Shown piece after piece: positions 1 to 14,062 of a stretch of 64,000 nucleotides of DNA. Below the pieces are notes generated by a model. That model did not search any database and was not told the DNA's origin. It saw only the letters and a program-made list of their open reading frames with translations. This stretch comes from Myxocyprinus asiaticus (Eukaryota; Chordata; Actinopteri; Cypriniformes; Catostomidae). The stretch lies in assembly GCF_019703515.2 (NCBI RefSeq), contig NC_059356.1:19993197-20057196 (forward strand), read 5' to 3'. How positions within the stretch are numbered: position 1 is the stretch's first letter; the number at the start of each line of letters is the position of its first letter. The position numbers and the translations under genes are program-made.

Positions 1-304
1 CCAATTTAAAATTATTGGCATTGGCTTATCAAGAGTAGTAATTTTGGTGAAATCAAAGTTACAAATATTGTTGTATCTGTGAAAAAGATAAGAATGCTTC
101 AAAGTGGCCATCTACAGAAGGTATTCCGTGTTTGTTTCCTGTTGAGCAGTACAACAGCAGTTAAAGAGAGAGGTGCTCACCCCTTGCTTGCTTTGTGAAA
201 GGGGAAGAGATCAGAGGACCATTAAAGAACCAAACCCATCTCACTATAACCATGTGACACTCTACTTAACTAAATCCCCACTGACACTGTCCACTGGTGC
301 CTAA

Positions 305-852
305 TGGGGCTTTTCCACTGCACGGTATGGCTCGACTCAACTCTGCTCACTTTTTGGGGGTTTTCCACTGTGGATAGTACCTGGTACCTGGTACTTTTTT
401 TTTAGTACCACCTCGGTCGAGGTTCCAAGCGAGCCGAGCCGATACTAAATGTGACGTCAAAACCCTGCAGATCACTGATTGGTCAGAGAGAATCGTCAGT
501 ACCAGCATCACTGGATTTGCGACATGGGACTTCAACCCGCTAGTTTTAAAGTTAGCAATGGCGATAGCAGTATCATTTTGTTCACGTGACTTTTGAATTG
601 TAAAAAGAAATGGCTGTGCGCAAAACCACACCGTGGTCAGTAAACGAGGTGCAGACATTGCTCTCGTTAGTAGCCGAGGAGAGGATCCAACGAGAGCTGG
701 ATGGGGCGACGCGAAGAGGCGGCGTAACTATGACGATCAGCCTATAATCCCACCCACCTTGAGGCTGCACTAAACTGCAGTGGAAAAGCAAACTCAGAAA
801 AGGAAAGCGAGCACAGTCGAGTCGAACCGTAACGTGCAGTGGAAAAGTGCCA
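305..852. mobile_element. PIF/Harbinger-like non-autonomous DNA transposon (MITE)
   Basis: The left end TGGGGCTTTTCCACTGCACG and the inverted right end (TGGCACTTTTCCACTGCACG on the minus strand) match over more than 30 bases. A TAA trinucleotide flanks both sides (302-304 and 853-855). Short inverted repeats plus a 3-bp TAA duplication are typical of the PIF/Harbinger superfamily. The 548-bp interior has no transposase frame, only short chance open frames, so the copy is non-autonomous. Confidence 0.75.
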
Positions 853-3701
853 TAAGATATCTGCTGAGTGCTGTTCTGCTGAGATCTGTCTAAAATATAC
901 AGCGAATGTTTATTGTCTGTGATTGCTTTCAGTACACAGTCAATAACATTATCAAGCATAAATATGGATGCAATTGGAAAGATGCAAACTTTATTTTTGA
1001 TTGCTGAAGGTATACCTACGGTATTGATTGAATAATTGTTTTGTTAACCCAGCTACAGCACAGCCAAAATAAAAGCATGCAAATTACATTTGAAATTGTT
1101 AAGTAGAAACACATGAAAATGAAGTAATGTGTTTTAAGCACTGAATTCACCACATCCAACACTATGAGCTTATCACAGTCATCGTGGCCTTAGGCTCACA
1201 GTGATATGCTTCCGTCCAGCATTTTTTGCTGTTGAAATGAACTTTTTCACGCTCTCACTGCTCGCTCCGCTGTCAGAATCCACAGTCTCACACATGAGCT
1301 TGTCGCTCAGCACCAATAGAGAGTTAATTGAAAAAGCCTGGCCATCGAAGCTCACTCTGCAGCAGTGGACACTACGGTCAGGATGCTGGTCTTTTTAGGG
1401 GATGAGTAGAACCTGGTGAGCATGAGTAATGAGATGGCTCTGCTAAAGTGCTCAGTGCAATTTGTCAATGGAGTGTTATTCTCTAAGGAGCATTTAACCC
1501 CATTCACATTGATCAACAATCACAGGTCGTTACTACTGCTGTATGTTATGCAACCAAATTCTGCCTCTCAACTACAGGGACTATGGCATTGATTTGCATG
1601 AGTCATGGGGCATATTTTTGTTTTTTATTCAAACATTGTTTGCATTTGGTTCACATGTGCCTCTAAAGACCTTAATCAATGTGCTGGATGTATTAGACAG
1701 CAGAGGCTCTGAGAGACAGGCTGACAGATGGAGCTTTGATTCATAAAGATGGCAGTGATAACAGCCCACAGCTGGAGGACCATTTATCTTTCTTGGGGTC
1801 ACACAACACCAAGTGAAAGCACCTTTGAGAGATGGGAGCTGGCCATAAGCTCTCAGTAACTATTATCTCTTTACAAATTGATGTATCTGATTGAATAAAA
1901 TCTGCTGCCCTTTGTTTTCTTCAAGATATATAGACTTTTACCAACAAGCTGGCTGGCTTGTTTGATCAACCCTTATAAACGTACCATGTTATTATCATAC
2001 TTTTGTAGGATTGCTTTTTTTTTTTCAGCTGGAAAGGAAATTTGGCTGGCATGGTAATGTTGTTTCAAAATTGAAAGTGAAACTCAGCACAGAACAGATT
2101 TGCTTAGACAAACTGGCCTCTTTGGAAATGTGATTTATTTATTTTTTTTTATAGAAACATGCTTCTTATGAACACATTATTTCAAGGTGAAGGCATTGTA
2201 TACTTCTGCTTTAGTGCAGATGGACAGTATACAAACAATTTGAGAAATGCTGTACATATCACTCATTCCGTTCATGTCCTGCTGTGAGAGATTGGTGTAT
2301 TTACTGTATGTGGTAGAATCCTTTAACTGTGTTCTTACAGATTATCCACCAGATTTGCAGTGTAGCTGGAATGCTGGGAACTCCTTTGAGACCACTATAA
2401 TGGGTCACATGACCTTGGCCTCAGGGGACGGCGGGGTGACATCTGCTTTCTGCACGATCTTGCTGCAGCACGCCCTGAACACCACAGTGCATGGAACTTG
2501 CATAGAATGAACGTACCATGCATCAGATTAACCCAACTAACAGCTTGTTAACAAAATGTTAGACTTGGTTTAGGGCTAATTTGAGACTGTCATTTAAGTC
2601 AGTTCAACTCAAGTGACTCCCTTCCTGTAAAGGGCTTCAAGCATACCAACAACAATGGGTCCTTAGGCATTGCCACTTTATTGTGAAATCATAATATTTA
2701 GACTTTGGACTGAGCTGTGGGGTTTCACAATGCAAACTATTGGGCTGGTCAGTTCATGGAATGCTTCTTTAATGCATGTACTCTAGCTGAGAGCTGCGGG
2801 GTCTGTCCTACGGTGAATGTCTCTTTGTTTAGCCGAAGAAACCCTGCAGTGGAGTTGTGTGACATACTTGAGGGAGAGAGAGAGGGTGGAGAATGGGAAT
2901 GAGTGGTGGGACAGGAAACCCCATTGGCATGTTGTGCTGTTGCGCCACCTGGTGGTGAGGCAAGACGTTGTGAAGGGGTTTGACGAGTGGTGGTCTTTGA
3001 TGCTTCTGTTCGTATCATCTACATCTCCAGTACAAAACCTGTGGGTGGTTCGCTGTAGGGAATGCATTGCTGTGAATGCTCTCAGTGGGTTTGTGGGGCA
3101 GAATGTATTGTGACCTGATTTTAAGGCAGGTCAGTCAAAGCTGTTAGCGCAATCGATTCGTTTTAATCTCTCTTCTCCTAGCGCTGTTCTAGTCGCCAAA
3201 CAGACTGAGAGAGTGGTGTGTTGGGATTCACTGTGCTATCGATCATCTGACCACTATGGGGTTTTTTTGTTTGTTCTCACACCAGTGTGTGCACACACTT
3301 GCGGAAATGGAATAGAGCCCCTTTGGGGCCTCAGAAAGCATTTTGATTAGTAGCTATACAAATAAGTTACTGAGGAGGGATTTAGCTCAGTGCTTCTTAA
3401 CTGTTTTTACTTCAGGACCCAGATTTTACATTGAACCCAAGAGGCGAACCAACATAGTGCTAAAATTGTTTATCACACAAAGGTAAACAAATTTAAACAA
3501 ATGAAACATTGAAATGTATCCATATTAACATGATCTGCATAGGCCCAACAATATACAAAAATATTAAGTGTTTAATTTCTAAATGTCTCTTAATTTTAGT
3601 GTCATGCTCTCAGGTATTAATGTAGCCTTGTCTTTTCTCATTTTTTGTATTTCTCTTTTCTTTTTTTTTCTTCCTTTTTTTTTACCTTGCATAGATTTTT
3701 A

Positions 3702-4753
3702 GGCATGGGAATCGTTAATAATTAAACATTCTCAATTCAGATTCCTCTTAATGATTCTGGTTCCTTAACGGCTCCATTTAATTATTATTTTAGTACTTTT
3801 GAGGAAGAAATATTTGGAAATAAAAAAATGCAATTGGCTTAAGTTTTATTGCCCTCAGCAGCCTGTTTGTTTTAAAAAGTTATGTTTATTCATAAAATAT
3901 ATTTGATTTCTTCCTTATATATATATATATATATATATAAAACACTAATTATAACAAAACTTATAATGTGTATCTTTAACTACACAATCATATTATCAAC
4001 CATCCAGTAATTACTCTAATTTAATTATCACTTGCCTAAACTACACATAACACAGTAACAATTTTTGGTTAATTTCAAGTTGGACATAAATGACTTACGG
4101 TTCAGTACATTTTCCGACTAAAAAGAACCAACTGATATAAGTCATTCGTTCTGCAATCAGGCTGCACTGGTGGCGCTCTATATTTTGTGCTGTAGATTAA
4201 AGAAAAACAGCTCATACGAGTAATCTGTTCGTGAATCTAGCTACACTGGTCGCTCTGTATGTTTCTACTGTAGACTTATTTTAAATGACTCGTACAGTCA
4301 TTCGTACGGGAATGGGATTGCACAGGTCGCACTGTATGTTTTGTGTTGTAGATTAGAAAATTTACTCCACTGCTTGACTGTATGTTTTGCGCTGTAGGTT
4401 TAAAAAAACAGGCTCAAAGGAGTAATTAATTCCAGAATGGGACTACACTGGTCACACTGTTTGTTGCATGCTGTAGATTCAAAAGAATCGACTCTTATGA
4501 GTCATTAGTTTGTAAATCGGGCTACATGGGTCACACTGTATGTTTCACGCAGTTCATTCAGTAGGGAGGCAGCACTGCATCTGAATAATAGCAGGAAATA
4601 TTGTCAGAGTGTCTAAGCTTGGTGTTCCATCCGCATCAGCGGAAGAATGCACATTCAAGAACCGTTAACGGAACCGAAAGACATAAATCATTTGGTTGCG
4701 GTATTTTTCAAAAAATGGAACTGGTTCTGTATACGTTTTCAGTTTTCAACCTT
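3702..4753. mobile_element. Repeat inserted within the hAT-like copy
   Basis: The segment starts ggcatgggaatcgttaata and ends with gttttcagttttcaacctt, interrupting sequence that is continuous in the copy at 5355-5928. It carries the diverged tandem array at 4138-4560 and a short AT microsatellite at about 3917-3940. I cannot assign a superfamily. Boundaries were set by eye from where similarity to the host repeat stops and resumes. Confidence 0.4.
4138..4560. repeat. Diverged ~80-bp tandem repeat, about five units
   Basis: Successive units share the order: a gtcattcgt-like start, a gctacactggtc-like core, cactgtatgttt, then gctgtagatt. The cores fall near 4160, 4240, 4320, 4440 and 4525. 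Units differ at many positions and one is shortened near 4370-4420, so the array is old. It lies wholly inside the inserted repeat. Confidence 0.6.
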
Positions 4754-5158
4754 AATTTTGTTTGTGGCTTTTGACAATTAAGACATTTCACACACCCAGT
4801 CCATATCAGCATCTGCCTAATTTGGCTAGCTTTTACCAAGTAATAGATGAATTTGCTCCAAAATAAAACACACAGCCTTTGACGACAACAACAAATGATT
4901 TTTGGTCATTTTCTCCACTTTTCCAAACTGCTTGAATGCCAATTATTGCTGCTTTTTATGTTTTTTTTTTTTATGTGTGCTCTGTTCTTATTGTCAGGAG
5001 TCTGTGTTTATATCCAAGAATTTTCTTTGTAGTCTCCACTGTGTCCTTTACCCATTACTGTTCTATTCCACAAGGTTACCACGGCTATGCTAAAGGCTTC
5101 CATCCCTCTGTCCTTCTCCCCGCTTTCTCACGCCTGCTCTCTCTTTGTCTCTTCACAG

Positions 5159-5270
5159 TGCCGGCATTGCCGTTGGTTTCTACGGGAACGGTGAGACCTG
5201 CGATGGGGTTAATCGGCTCACATACGCCCTCCGTCATGCCAACCGCACAGTGGCAGGAGTGCAAAGACTG
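5159..5270 (+). CDS. ttyh3: ttyh3 exon (window exon 1): end of TM2 and start of first extracellular loop
   Basis: The acceptor cacag ends at 5158. Base 5159 is the third position of a codon split with the upstream exon, followed by 37 full codons and donor gtgagg at 5271. The translation starts AGIAVGFYGNGETCDGVNRL, then YALRHANRTVAGVQRL, the TTYH3 signature after TM2. N-R-T (5241-5249) is a consensus N-glycosylation sequon in the extracellular loop. The exon ends in phase 0. Confidence 0.93.
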
Positions 5271-7335
5271 GTGAGGCACTTATTCTTGCATTGGCATCAG
5301 CATGAAACCATAGCTCCCTTCATCCCTTCAAAACACGCTTTTAATTATCTAGATCAGTGGTCCTCAACTGGTTTCGCTTCAGGACCTAGATTTTATATTG
5401 GACATCAAGTGGCGACCCCAAAACAGTATCACAACGTTTTATGATACAAAAGAGATGGCAACAGAAATGTCCTTAAAATCTAATGTCCTTTAATCAGAAT
5501 TTATTATTATTGTTTATTATATTTAATAAACAAGTAATTTACCACACAAAACGCATTATGGTCAGCACAAACCTTGTTTATCCTTGCTGCAACTGAACCC
5601 ATATTTCATAAAGATATATTTATTATTAATTTGTTATTTTGCTTGCATTACTTTGTCTGCCTAATTTGCCTTGCTTGTACCAAGTGACATACAGTATGCG
5701 TTTACATTTGTGTCAAAATCCATAGAATTTGATAGGGTGCACAGTCGTATTGGAAGCGTTTTCTTCTCCTTTTTTATTTATTTTGCTGTTCTTTCCTATA
5801 ACTATATGATAATATGCTTGGTTGCAATTTATTATTTGCCTTAAGCATTGTTTTGCCCTGTTGTCCACGAGACAGCAAACCTGTCAGAAGAGAGTTTTGG
5901 GTCGCAATCCTTCAGTTGAGAACCACTGGTGTAGATGTTCAATCTACAGAAATGTTCAAACACTCACAGGTGTTCTATTCTGTGATCTGTTACTCATGAG
6001 AAAATAAGCTTATAAAGCATATTTGTGTGTGTAGGTATCAGAGAGTACGTCAGCTCAGAGCCAGACCGTGGATGAGAACCTCCGGCTACTGAAGGACCAG
6101 TATGCAAAACACACAGACTATCTGTCCATCATACAGAAACTGCAGGATCAACGGGGCGAGCTGGTCCATCAGATGACCGACATTCCCTTTTGGAATGATC
6201 TCAGCATTTCTCTAGAGGATCTGGCAACCAAGATTGAATTATATGACTGGTACAGGTATGTCATGGAGCATTGACAGCCATTAAATCAAATTAGGCTTTG
6301 ATGTCTTTCCCATTAAGTGAAATATAGGTAAAAGAAATATGTATCTGACACACTTTATGACGGTCATTTGGGGGTCTAAAACTTCTCACAATCACAAATC
6401 ACAAGAGGAAAAAGTAGAGCTCAAAGAATTTCTGTCTGTCACGTCAGGCATGAAAAGTCTTCTCTTATTGAGAATAGAAATTAGCATTCTGTTCAATCTC
6501 TCGTCAGCTGTTTACATTTCTTGCTGACAGAAATCACTGTGGGATCTGTTAGCTTACCAAAGAGCTTTAAAAAAAGCAAAATAACTTCCTTTGTGTATGT
6601 TCCAAAACAGGATAAAATCAGAGACTGTTTAGCCCTAGATCGCTTGTATTAAAATAAATGAGAGAAATTGGAACACTCAATATGGCGTGTGTAGAAAAGG
6701 ACGTCCCGCCTTACAGGTAAAAGAGCAAGTCACCTTTATAACTGACATTGCCTGTCAGTCAACTCAAGGACATGCATGCACATTAGCTGAACCAGCCTGA
6801 AAAATAGCATTTTTTTGTATGATCTGAGCTAAAGAAGCACAATTTATTATACCCTTGTTGTCAGATTTTACTGCTGATTTTAAATTAGATTGCAATATTG
6901 ACCAACCATTTTTGAGATTTCTGTCTTTCCCCATTCAAGAGCTGTACTCTTGTATCATGTATAGTCATGTATCGATATAAAATAACTGCCCATGAGCATT
7001 TCTAAGATGGCCAGAGAGTGGACTGACTTGCCTTGAAAGGGACTTTGATAAAACTGTAAAATTTATTTTCCTAGATTAATCAGCATCGGCCGATCAATTT
7101 TCCCGTTTGGCTGATTTGTTTCTTAAGCCGTGACAGCACCAAGAATCGTCTGCTTGCACGTGAAGGAGTCCCCTGAGAAGTAAATGACCAGTCACAGTTT
7201 GCCTTGTTGTTATGTGCCATCGTGTCACCAGAATAATAGGCTGGTGTGCAACACAGTCTCATTTAAACGGTCTCGCATATCAGAGCAGCGACAGACATGT
7301 ATGAGCTTGTTATGTTAAGGTGCTCACGTGTTTCA

Positions 7336-7372
<37 letters not shown>

Positions 7373-10300
7373 TCTCTTCAAAAGTTCCCTTTAACTGTTA
7401 ACTGTCTTGTCTAATGATGAAAAGGCAAATATAAATAAAAAAAAATATATCGTCTGCAAATATGTGCATATCTTGTTTAAACCGATTTATGTCACAAACC
7501 TCACAAAACTTGCACAAATCACTTTTTCTTTCTCTGAAGTGTGTATAATAATAACCTGGATATAAACTTTGTCCATTTGACTCACAAATGTTGCACGATG
7601 GTCATTCCGTGACATTTCAAGAAGGCAAACCAGGCCAAATAGACTGGAAGCGGTCAGTAGATTGCTGCTCTTGAGAGCAACTTCAAAGTAAACGCACTTC
7701 AGGTGTTCTATATGTTAATGTCATATCCACTGTGCACAGTATGTACAATTAGTTTGACTTGTTTTTTTTTTTTTTTGTGAGAAAATGCCATTGCAAATGC
7801 GCAAGTATTGTCCATGGTTGCTGAGTGTGCACTGTTGTTATTTCCTTCTTCCTAATGTATTATAATTTCTGTATGTGGAAACAATTACTTAAATGGGAAG
7901 ATGAAACAGAAAACAGGAGAAACTGCCATCTACCATCTAAAACACACAAAATCTTTTTTTTTCAACGCTAAGGTTTTAGAGTAAATATAATGCTAAATGA
8001 AAGTTAATAAAAAAATTTTCAGCCAATTTATGCATGTTGTTTATTATTTTTATCAAATGATGTGATATATATTGCCACTATATTGGCCTATCGGTCCCCC
8101 TGCTCTCTGGATATTGGCATCGGCCATTAAAAAAACCATATTGATCGACCTCTAATTCGAATATACAGCTATTATAAAATGCTTATTTATGACTTATGAA
8201 TAGAAGTTATTATAAAGTTTTTTGTATGGAATGTTTATTGTCTTTGTGTTTGCAGAGCATTGTTAAATGTTGTTATATCACTGCCTCTTTGGAATTTGCT
8301 GCAGTAACATTAATGTGTTGTTGTCTTTAGGTGGTTGGGCTACTTGGGTCTGCTGTTGTTTGATGTGCTTATTTGCTTGTTGGTGCTCTTCGGCCTCATC
8401 CGGAACTCCAAAGGAACTCTAATTGGGTAAGCTGGATCATATGGGCGTGTCTTTGGCTCATTTGGCGTACACAAAGAAATAAGGGCTTCAGTGCTTCAAA
8501 AACTACCAAACGGCTTACAATATTTTATGTACTCCTGTTACTGACTGACAATGGCAGGAGAGTGAATGATTGCTGTGGGGGAGCTATCCACTCTATGCCA
8601 TTTCATGAAGCCACAATTAATGATATCTCACTGTTTCTCTCAGTTATGCCAGCTAGATTTTGACTTTATGAAGTGTCAATTATCCTCTTCTGTTTTTAGC
8701 TCAGACAGAGGGATTCTATTCTCTTGTTCGCTCTGATTTCCCTCTGGGAAGTTTAATTCAGCTATGCCATATAAAAACCTATTATCACATTATCTCTCAA
8801 AAGAGTGACAAGCTCTCTGCAATGCCTGAACAACACAGCTTGTAAACTGTGATACATTAGCTCTGTTTCAAAAACTGAGCTGCTTCAGTTCACTGACTTC
8901 TAAGGCAACACCCTAACTGAAATGGACCTTCATAAATGACTGATTTGGAACATTCTATATAGAAAGCTCCACAAAGTGTTCCTCAGGTGAAGCACACGGG
9001 AGACTTGAAAAACACAATCCTCTGAGAACCAGAAAAATGTCTAGCATAGTCAAATTTTAGGGTTATTTTTTTTTTATTAATGTGGCCATGACAACTTCCT
9101 CTCATAGGTCTATAAATATGGATTTAAATGTATAACAGTTCAATTCAGCACATCAAATACAATATGAATAAAATAGTCTTTTGCCAATAAATAGTTTTTT
9201 TTTTTTTTTTTTTTTTTTTATCTTATGTATTTTATGCACAAAACACTATATTGACATTTAAAAAAGGGAAATTGTAAAACTTTTTTTGCTGGGTCTCAGG
9301 AACTTATGGTAAGATGACATCATAGCTTGTAATGTAAAATAATTAGATCTTTATAATGACAGAGCAGGCTGCATATATGAGAATACACAGAAATGTTAGT
9401 TCACACTTCAAATATATCTTATAAAAAGTATATGTCAGAATTTTCAAAGCTCTGTAATTTTTTTTTAAACATTTTTTATATATAGTGGGCATGAATGGCA
9501 TGGAATGGTGATTGAGAGATATACCTCAAAAGCCTGTTGTATCATATTTGATACATGTAATTTTAGTGGGCTTTTTCAATAAAATAATATACAACATTTT
9601 AACCAAGCACAAGTTGTTTATATTCAGAAATACTCTCTTTAAAATATCAATAAAAATATACATTTACTGTCACTATTACTTTATTAAATAAGCTATAATT
9701 TATCCCAACATAAGTCACTTTTTGCTCAAGTCCACCGCCATTTTAAATAGATCGATATAAACATTGAAAGCACTTTTTTCACAAATAACCACTTGATGAT
9801 GCCATAAACATGTGAAACTTGCATGCAATATGTTGTTTGGCTCATCAGCTTGAACAGAGAGTGAAACAGGAGCCTTCAAACATTGTATATCATATTTGAT
9901 ACAGCATTGTAGGGTTAAATGTGGAGCGTGTCTCCTCAAGGGGGTGGTCTCTATCTCCTTGTGCATGCACACCGGTGCCCTCACTGGTCCAGGAACAGAG
10001 CAGGGAGGGTACCGGTGTGGGTTAGATGATACTCTGGGGAGTTCCACAGGCACCACGGCCAATGGGCTAGGAAGCAGGTAGCGATGCTGTCTTAGAATTT
10101 GGCCAAAAAATATTGTACTATAGAAGGTGGCATAATGTTAGTTTTTTTTTTCTTTCACTCAGGCAGTGAATGTAGCTGCCTACTTTTGTTGCTGCCTACC
10201 TTTTGAAACAGCTTTTGCATCGGGAAAGTGCATTTGACATCTTAAAATGCTGTCTTGGTAGGCAGCTGACTATGTTTTGGAGTAGAGCTCATGATAGTTT

Positions 10301-13300
10301 TGGAACTGTGCGCGTTCTTGAAACTTTCCCCAACTAAATGTTTTTGGTTCCCAAAACATTCTGGGAGTGTTAGTTCATGGTTATAAATGGTAAAACCTAA
10401 AAAGAATGTTCACAGAACATTTGTAATTGGTTCCCAAAGAATAACCAAATGGGTTTCGGGAATGCTCTGTTTCCTGGGTCACTTTATTTTTTTTTTTACT
10501 TGCAAGTTAGTTTTTTTTATTTATTTTTTAGAGCTGGTCTTCCTCAGGTGCATGGGTTAAGACCGTTCACATTCTGTAATTTAATGGAGAACACACAACT
10601 CTTCCACTAGCACTGCCAAAAGACATGGGTAGAGCCATTGTATCTCTTTGGCAATCTTTAACCTACCGAGGTTGCCGTGCATTGTTTCCCTCAGGCTAGT
10701 GCTCACATTAAAGGCTGCTGTCTGTCTGGCCTCTATACTGTAGCTGGCTCACAGGTTTCCTCCAGCATATCTTGTTGGTTATAGGTTTAGACATTTAACA
10801 TTTCACATTCACATTACATAGCAAAAAAGCCAATATGATTTGTCAGGCCAAGTCAGAGGGTAAATGTCAAAATTGTTGATTTGCTCGGCTATAAAAGTTG
10901 CTACTTGCTGAAAGCATGAAATCTTTAGGTTGTGATAGTTTATTACTGACTCGAAGCATTTTCATGATACAATCTATGATATTATAAACCCTACTCTCTC
11001 TTTAGCCTTTATTTAAAGGTGTTGGTGGAATCATCATTTCCCTGAGCACTTATAAACAGAAATACGTTGTAGAGATATTTATTTAATATCTGTTTTCATC
11101 CGGAAGATGAATTTTAGGTTGTTTGTTCACCTGCAAAAGCTTAAAGGGATAGTCCACCCAAAAATAAAAATGATGTCATTATTTACTCTCTCGTGTTGTT
11201 ACAAACTTGTATGACTTTCTTTCTTCCGAGGAGCACAGAAGGAGATATTAAGCAGAATGTGAGGAACTGACAGCATCAGTCACCATTCACTTTCACTGCA
11301 TGTTTTTTCCATACAATGAAATTTTATGGTGACTAATGCTGTCAGTCCCTAACATTCAGTTCAACATCTCCATTTTTGTTCTGCATAAGAAAGACATTCA
11401 TATGGGTGTGGAACGACATACGAGTGAGTAAATAATGACAGAATTTGGTCAAACTAACCCTTGAAACCCTTTAGAAATGCTGCAGTGTGGCTGTTGGGTG
11501 TTAGAACGATATTCAGCAAATATATTTGCAAAGTTTTATTTAGAATGTCTGTGAATCCAGTCTTAAAAGTCATAGATGTTTGTTCAGAAAAAGATGCTTA
11601 AAATATAACACCATGCTTTACAGATGATGCGCTTCAGCTTTTAGCAACATATCTGTGTGTACTGGGTTTAAGTCTGCCTGGTTGCCTACATAATTTTACC
11701 ACCGTTTCATGGTTATGAAAATTGTAGTGTCTTGAAGGGTTTTTCTCCAACCAAAACACTCAGCGAAGGGTTCCAAACCTTTTAGAAGAAAACATGAGGT
11801 CTTAATGATAAGTTCAAATAATCATTATCTTCGTTCTCTCTGTCTCCCTGTGCAGGGTGTGTATTCTGGGTGTGCTTGCGCTGGTAATCAGCTGGGGCTC
11901 TCTGGGTCTGGAACTGTCTGTCTCATCGGTGAGTGTCTCCATGGCAACGCTACTCCATATTGAGGCTGGACAGTACTGTGTAGATGCTTCTATGTTTACA
12001 GACCCACTTCCTCTCTGATCTCTCCTACACTTGCTCAACTCTTACCTGTAGGATTATCTGAATCAGCCCGTAACAGCTTACCTTTTGTTTAGCCGCCTAT
12101 TTAGTACAAATAAACAAGTGCTTTAAAAGGGCCATATTGTGGAAAACAGAATTTTCTTGCTTTTTTTTAAATGGAAAAAAGTTTGAAATAAAATTAAATA
12201 CTAACTTTAACTTTCACAATGCAAAGCTCCCATCCCAGTTTACCCAGGCCATGTACTGAAACTAAGCTGCAAAACCATGAGGAAAATGTTTAACCCATCA
12301 GAAACTGACAATATTGAAGTGACAATATTTACATGTGACCATACAAGTTTTTAATCAACACCTTTTCAGTATTCAGCAACTTGGTGGGGCGTTGTTACTT
12401 ATTTCACAGGTTAGACTATCCTGAAACTTCATTTTGCATATACAATTCCTAAAGATATACAAACAAAAGCTTTATCTGCTGTTTTTAATTGTTGGTCTTG
12501 GTCTATTTAAACATGTTCTAGACTAGACTGTCTCAAAGTTTTTTCAGTGTCTTGTGCCATAAACACTGCATTTTAAGACACCGTGTCGAGATAACAGCAG
12601 TTCAACTTAGAAAAATGCATCTCGAAACCCTTTTGTTCTGTTCCATTCTGTTCCATCTAGCTGTTTTTGAATGTAACAAGAATGTGTCCTGTCAGGAATT
12701 GTTCACACAAGATGGGTCCTTGTGTTTAAAAACAGCTAGACAGAGTGCAGTGGAATTGAACCGAAGGCGTATTAGCTTATACTACCCCTAGATTCATCCG
12801 TCTTAAAATGTAGCACTCATGACACAAGACACTGAAAAACAGTGAGATGCAGTTAAATTCCCAAATATGTCAGTCTGGTGCATGTATGCATATACCAACA
12901 ATTAAAGTAGTGCAGATGGGATATAAAAAAATACATACTTGGTGAATATTTTGTTTTTGTGCAAGAAACCTTGATTAACATAATATGTTGACTTAAAAAA
13001 AAAGGTAGCAAAAGTATAGAGTATGGCCCTTTAGTAATCATAATTTGCTGTTCTCTCTGTTTTTAGGGCTTCAGTGACTTCTGTGCAGCACCTGATATGT
13101 ACATTTCCAAGGTGACGGAGCAGTACACACTTATCAAGAATGGTGAGTTGTTTTACTCCTTTCACATTTATGACAATCCAGCGATGACATCTTTGAAGTC
13201 GCACAGATATTGCATGTTTTGTTTTTTCACCTCCTGCTAGTTTGTGAGTAAGATGCTTTATCTAGCAGGTGTTATTCTGAATCATTTGTGAGTCTGGCTG

Positions 13301-13980
13301 AATTTAGACTTTATGCTGTCCTACGACTCATGATGGAGGAACGTGTTCTCTGTGGAATGAGCAGTCATGCACACTTTCATTTCCTGTTGGCTGACAGAAG
13401 AACTGTTCCCACTGAATTTCTCTTCTTCACTTTATCAGCATTACTCAACACAGCAGTTCCTTTACAATGTGACCTAATTATCCATAGGAGGTTTGGATGC
13501 TCTTAGTAAATCATAGTGAAGAGACACATGTGGGTGTTTTTCCTCCGCCTGTGTTTTTTGTGTGTGTGTGTCTGAGCATCCCATTTTGGGTGGCCAGAGT
13601 GAAGGAGAGAGAAATAATGATGGAAGGGTGATATAAGGTTTAAAACGGTCACATATTCCAGACAAGTCTAATCTGTGGGCACTGAAGGTATGGCCCATTG
13701 GAAAGTGGTCATCGTACACTCTGTTCCCTGACAAGGATTTCTTTACTCTGGCCTGAACACATGTAAATTCCATTAACAATATTAAAATCTTTTATGATTC
13801 TGGAGCTGTGGTGCGTGGGTTAGCCCATGTGGTACATGCACATTAAGTTGTGTTGCTCATTTGAGTCTGGCCTGCAGTGTGTCCCAATCTCATTCTTACC
13901 CTCGTCCCCATTATTTACTTTACTCTTCTTCACTATGCTATCACGTGCTATCAGTGTAATATACTGTATATACTGTATAT

Positions 13981-14062
<82 letters not shown>

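Larger units (their letters stand above)
3388..4885. mobile_element. hAT-like element copy, interrupted
   Basis: The left end (cagtgcttcttaactg, then acttcaggacccagatttta) matches the start of the better preserved hAT-like copy at 5355. The distal part around 4815-4850 (ctgcctaatttggctagctt) matches that copy's distal half. Between them, about 3702-4753, lies an unrelated insert starting ggcatgggaatcgttaata. The outer right end is not clear, so the end coordinate is approximate. No coding capacity is seen. Confidence 0.5.
1..5158 (+). other. Intron upstream of the first visible ttyh3 exon
   Basis: This is non-coding sequence ending in a good acceptor: a pyrimidine tract and cacag at 5154-5158. 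I looked for the two upstream ttyh3 exons (initiator Met, first and second membrane segments) and found no match, so the window opens inside an intron. Recognisable contents are the Harbinger-like MITE, the interrupted hAT copy and the tandem repeat listed separately. I see nothing identifiable in 853-3387. The strand given is that of the gene. Confidence 0.7.

Noticed and set aside
347..959. Minus-strand frames of 103 and 125 codons
   Set aside because: They overlap the Harbinger-like MITE and its flank; translation follows repeat sequence and lacks any family motif.
2717..3113. Four overlapping frames on both strands (61 to 98 codons)
   Set aside because: Mutually overlapping, no homology and no splice or start context; probably chance in a less AT-rich patch.
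1..5158. Search for the first ttyh3 exons (start codon and first membrane segments)
   Set aside because: No reading frame with the expected hydrophobic segments or family motifs; these exons must be upstream of the window.
13796..13900. Weak resemblance to a tRNA-derived SINE (ttgagtctgg, gtcccaatctc); a similar weak signal near 24125-24230
   Set aside because: Box motifs are too degenerate and no tail or duplications are visible, so I do not call an element.
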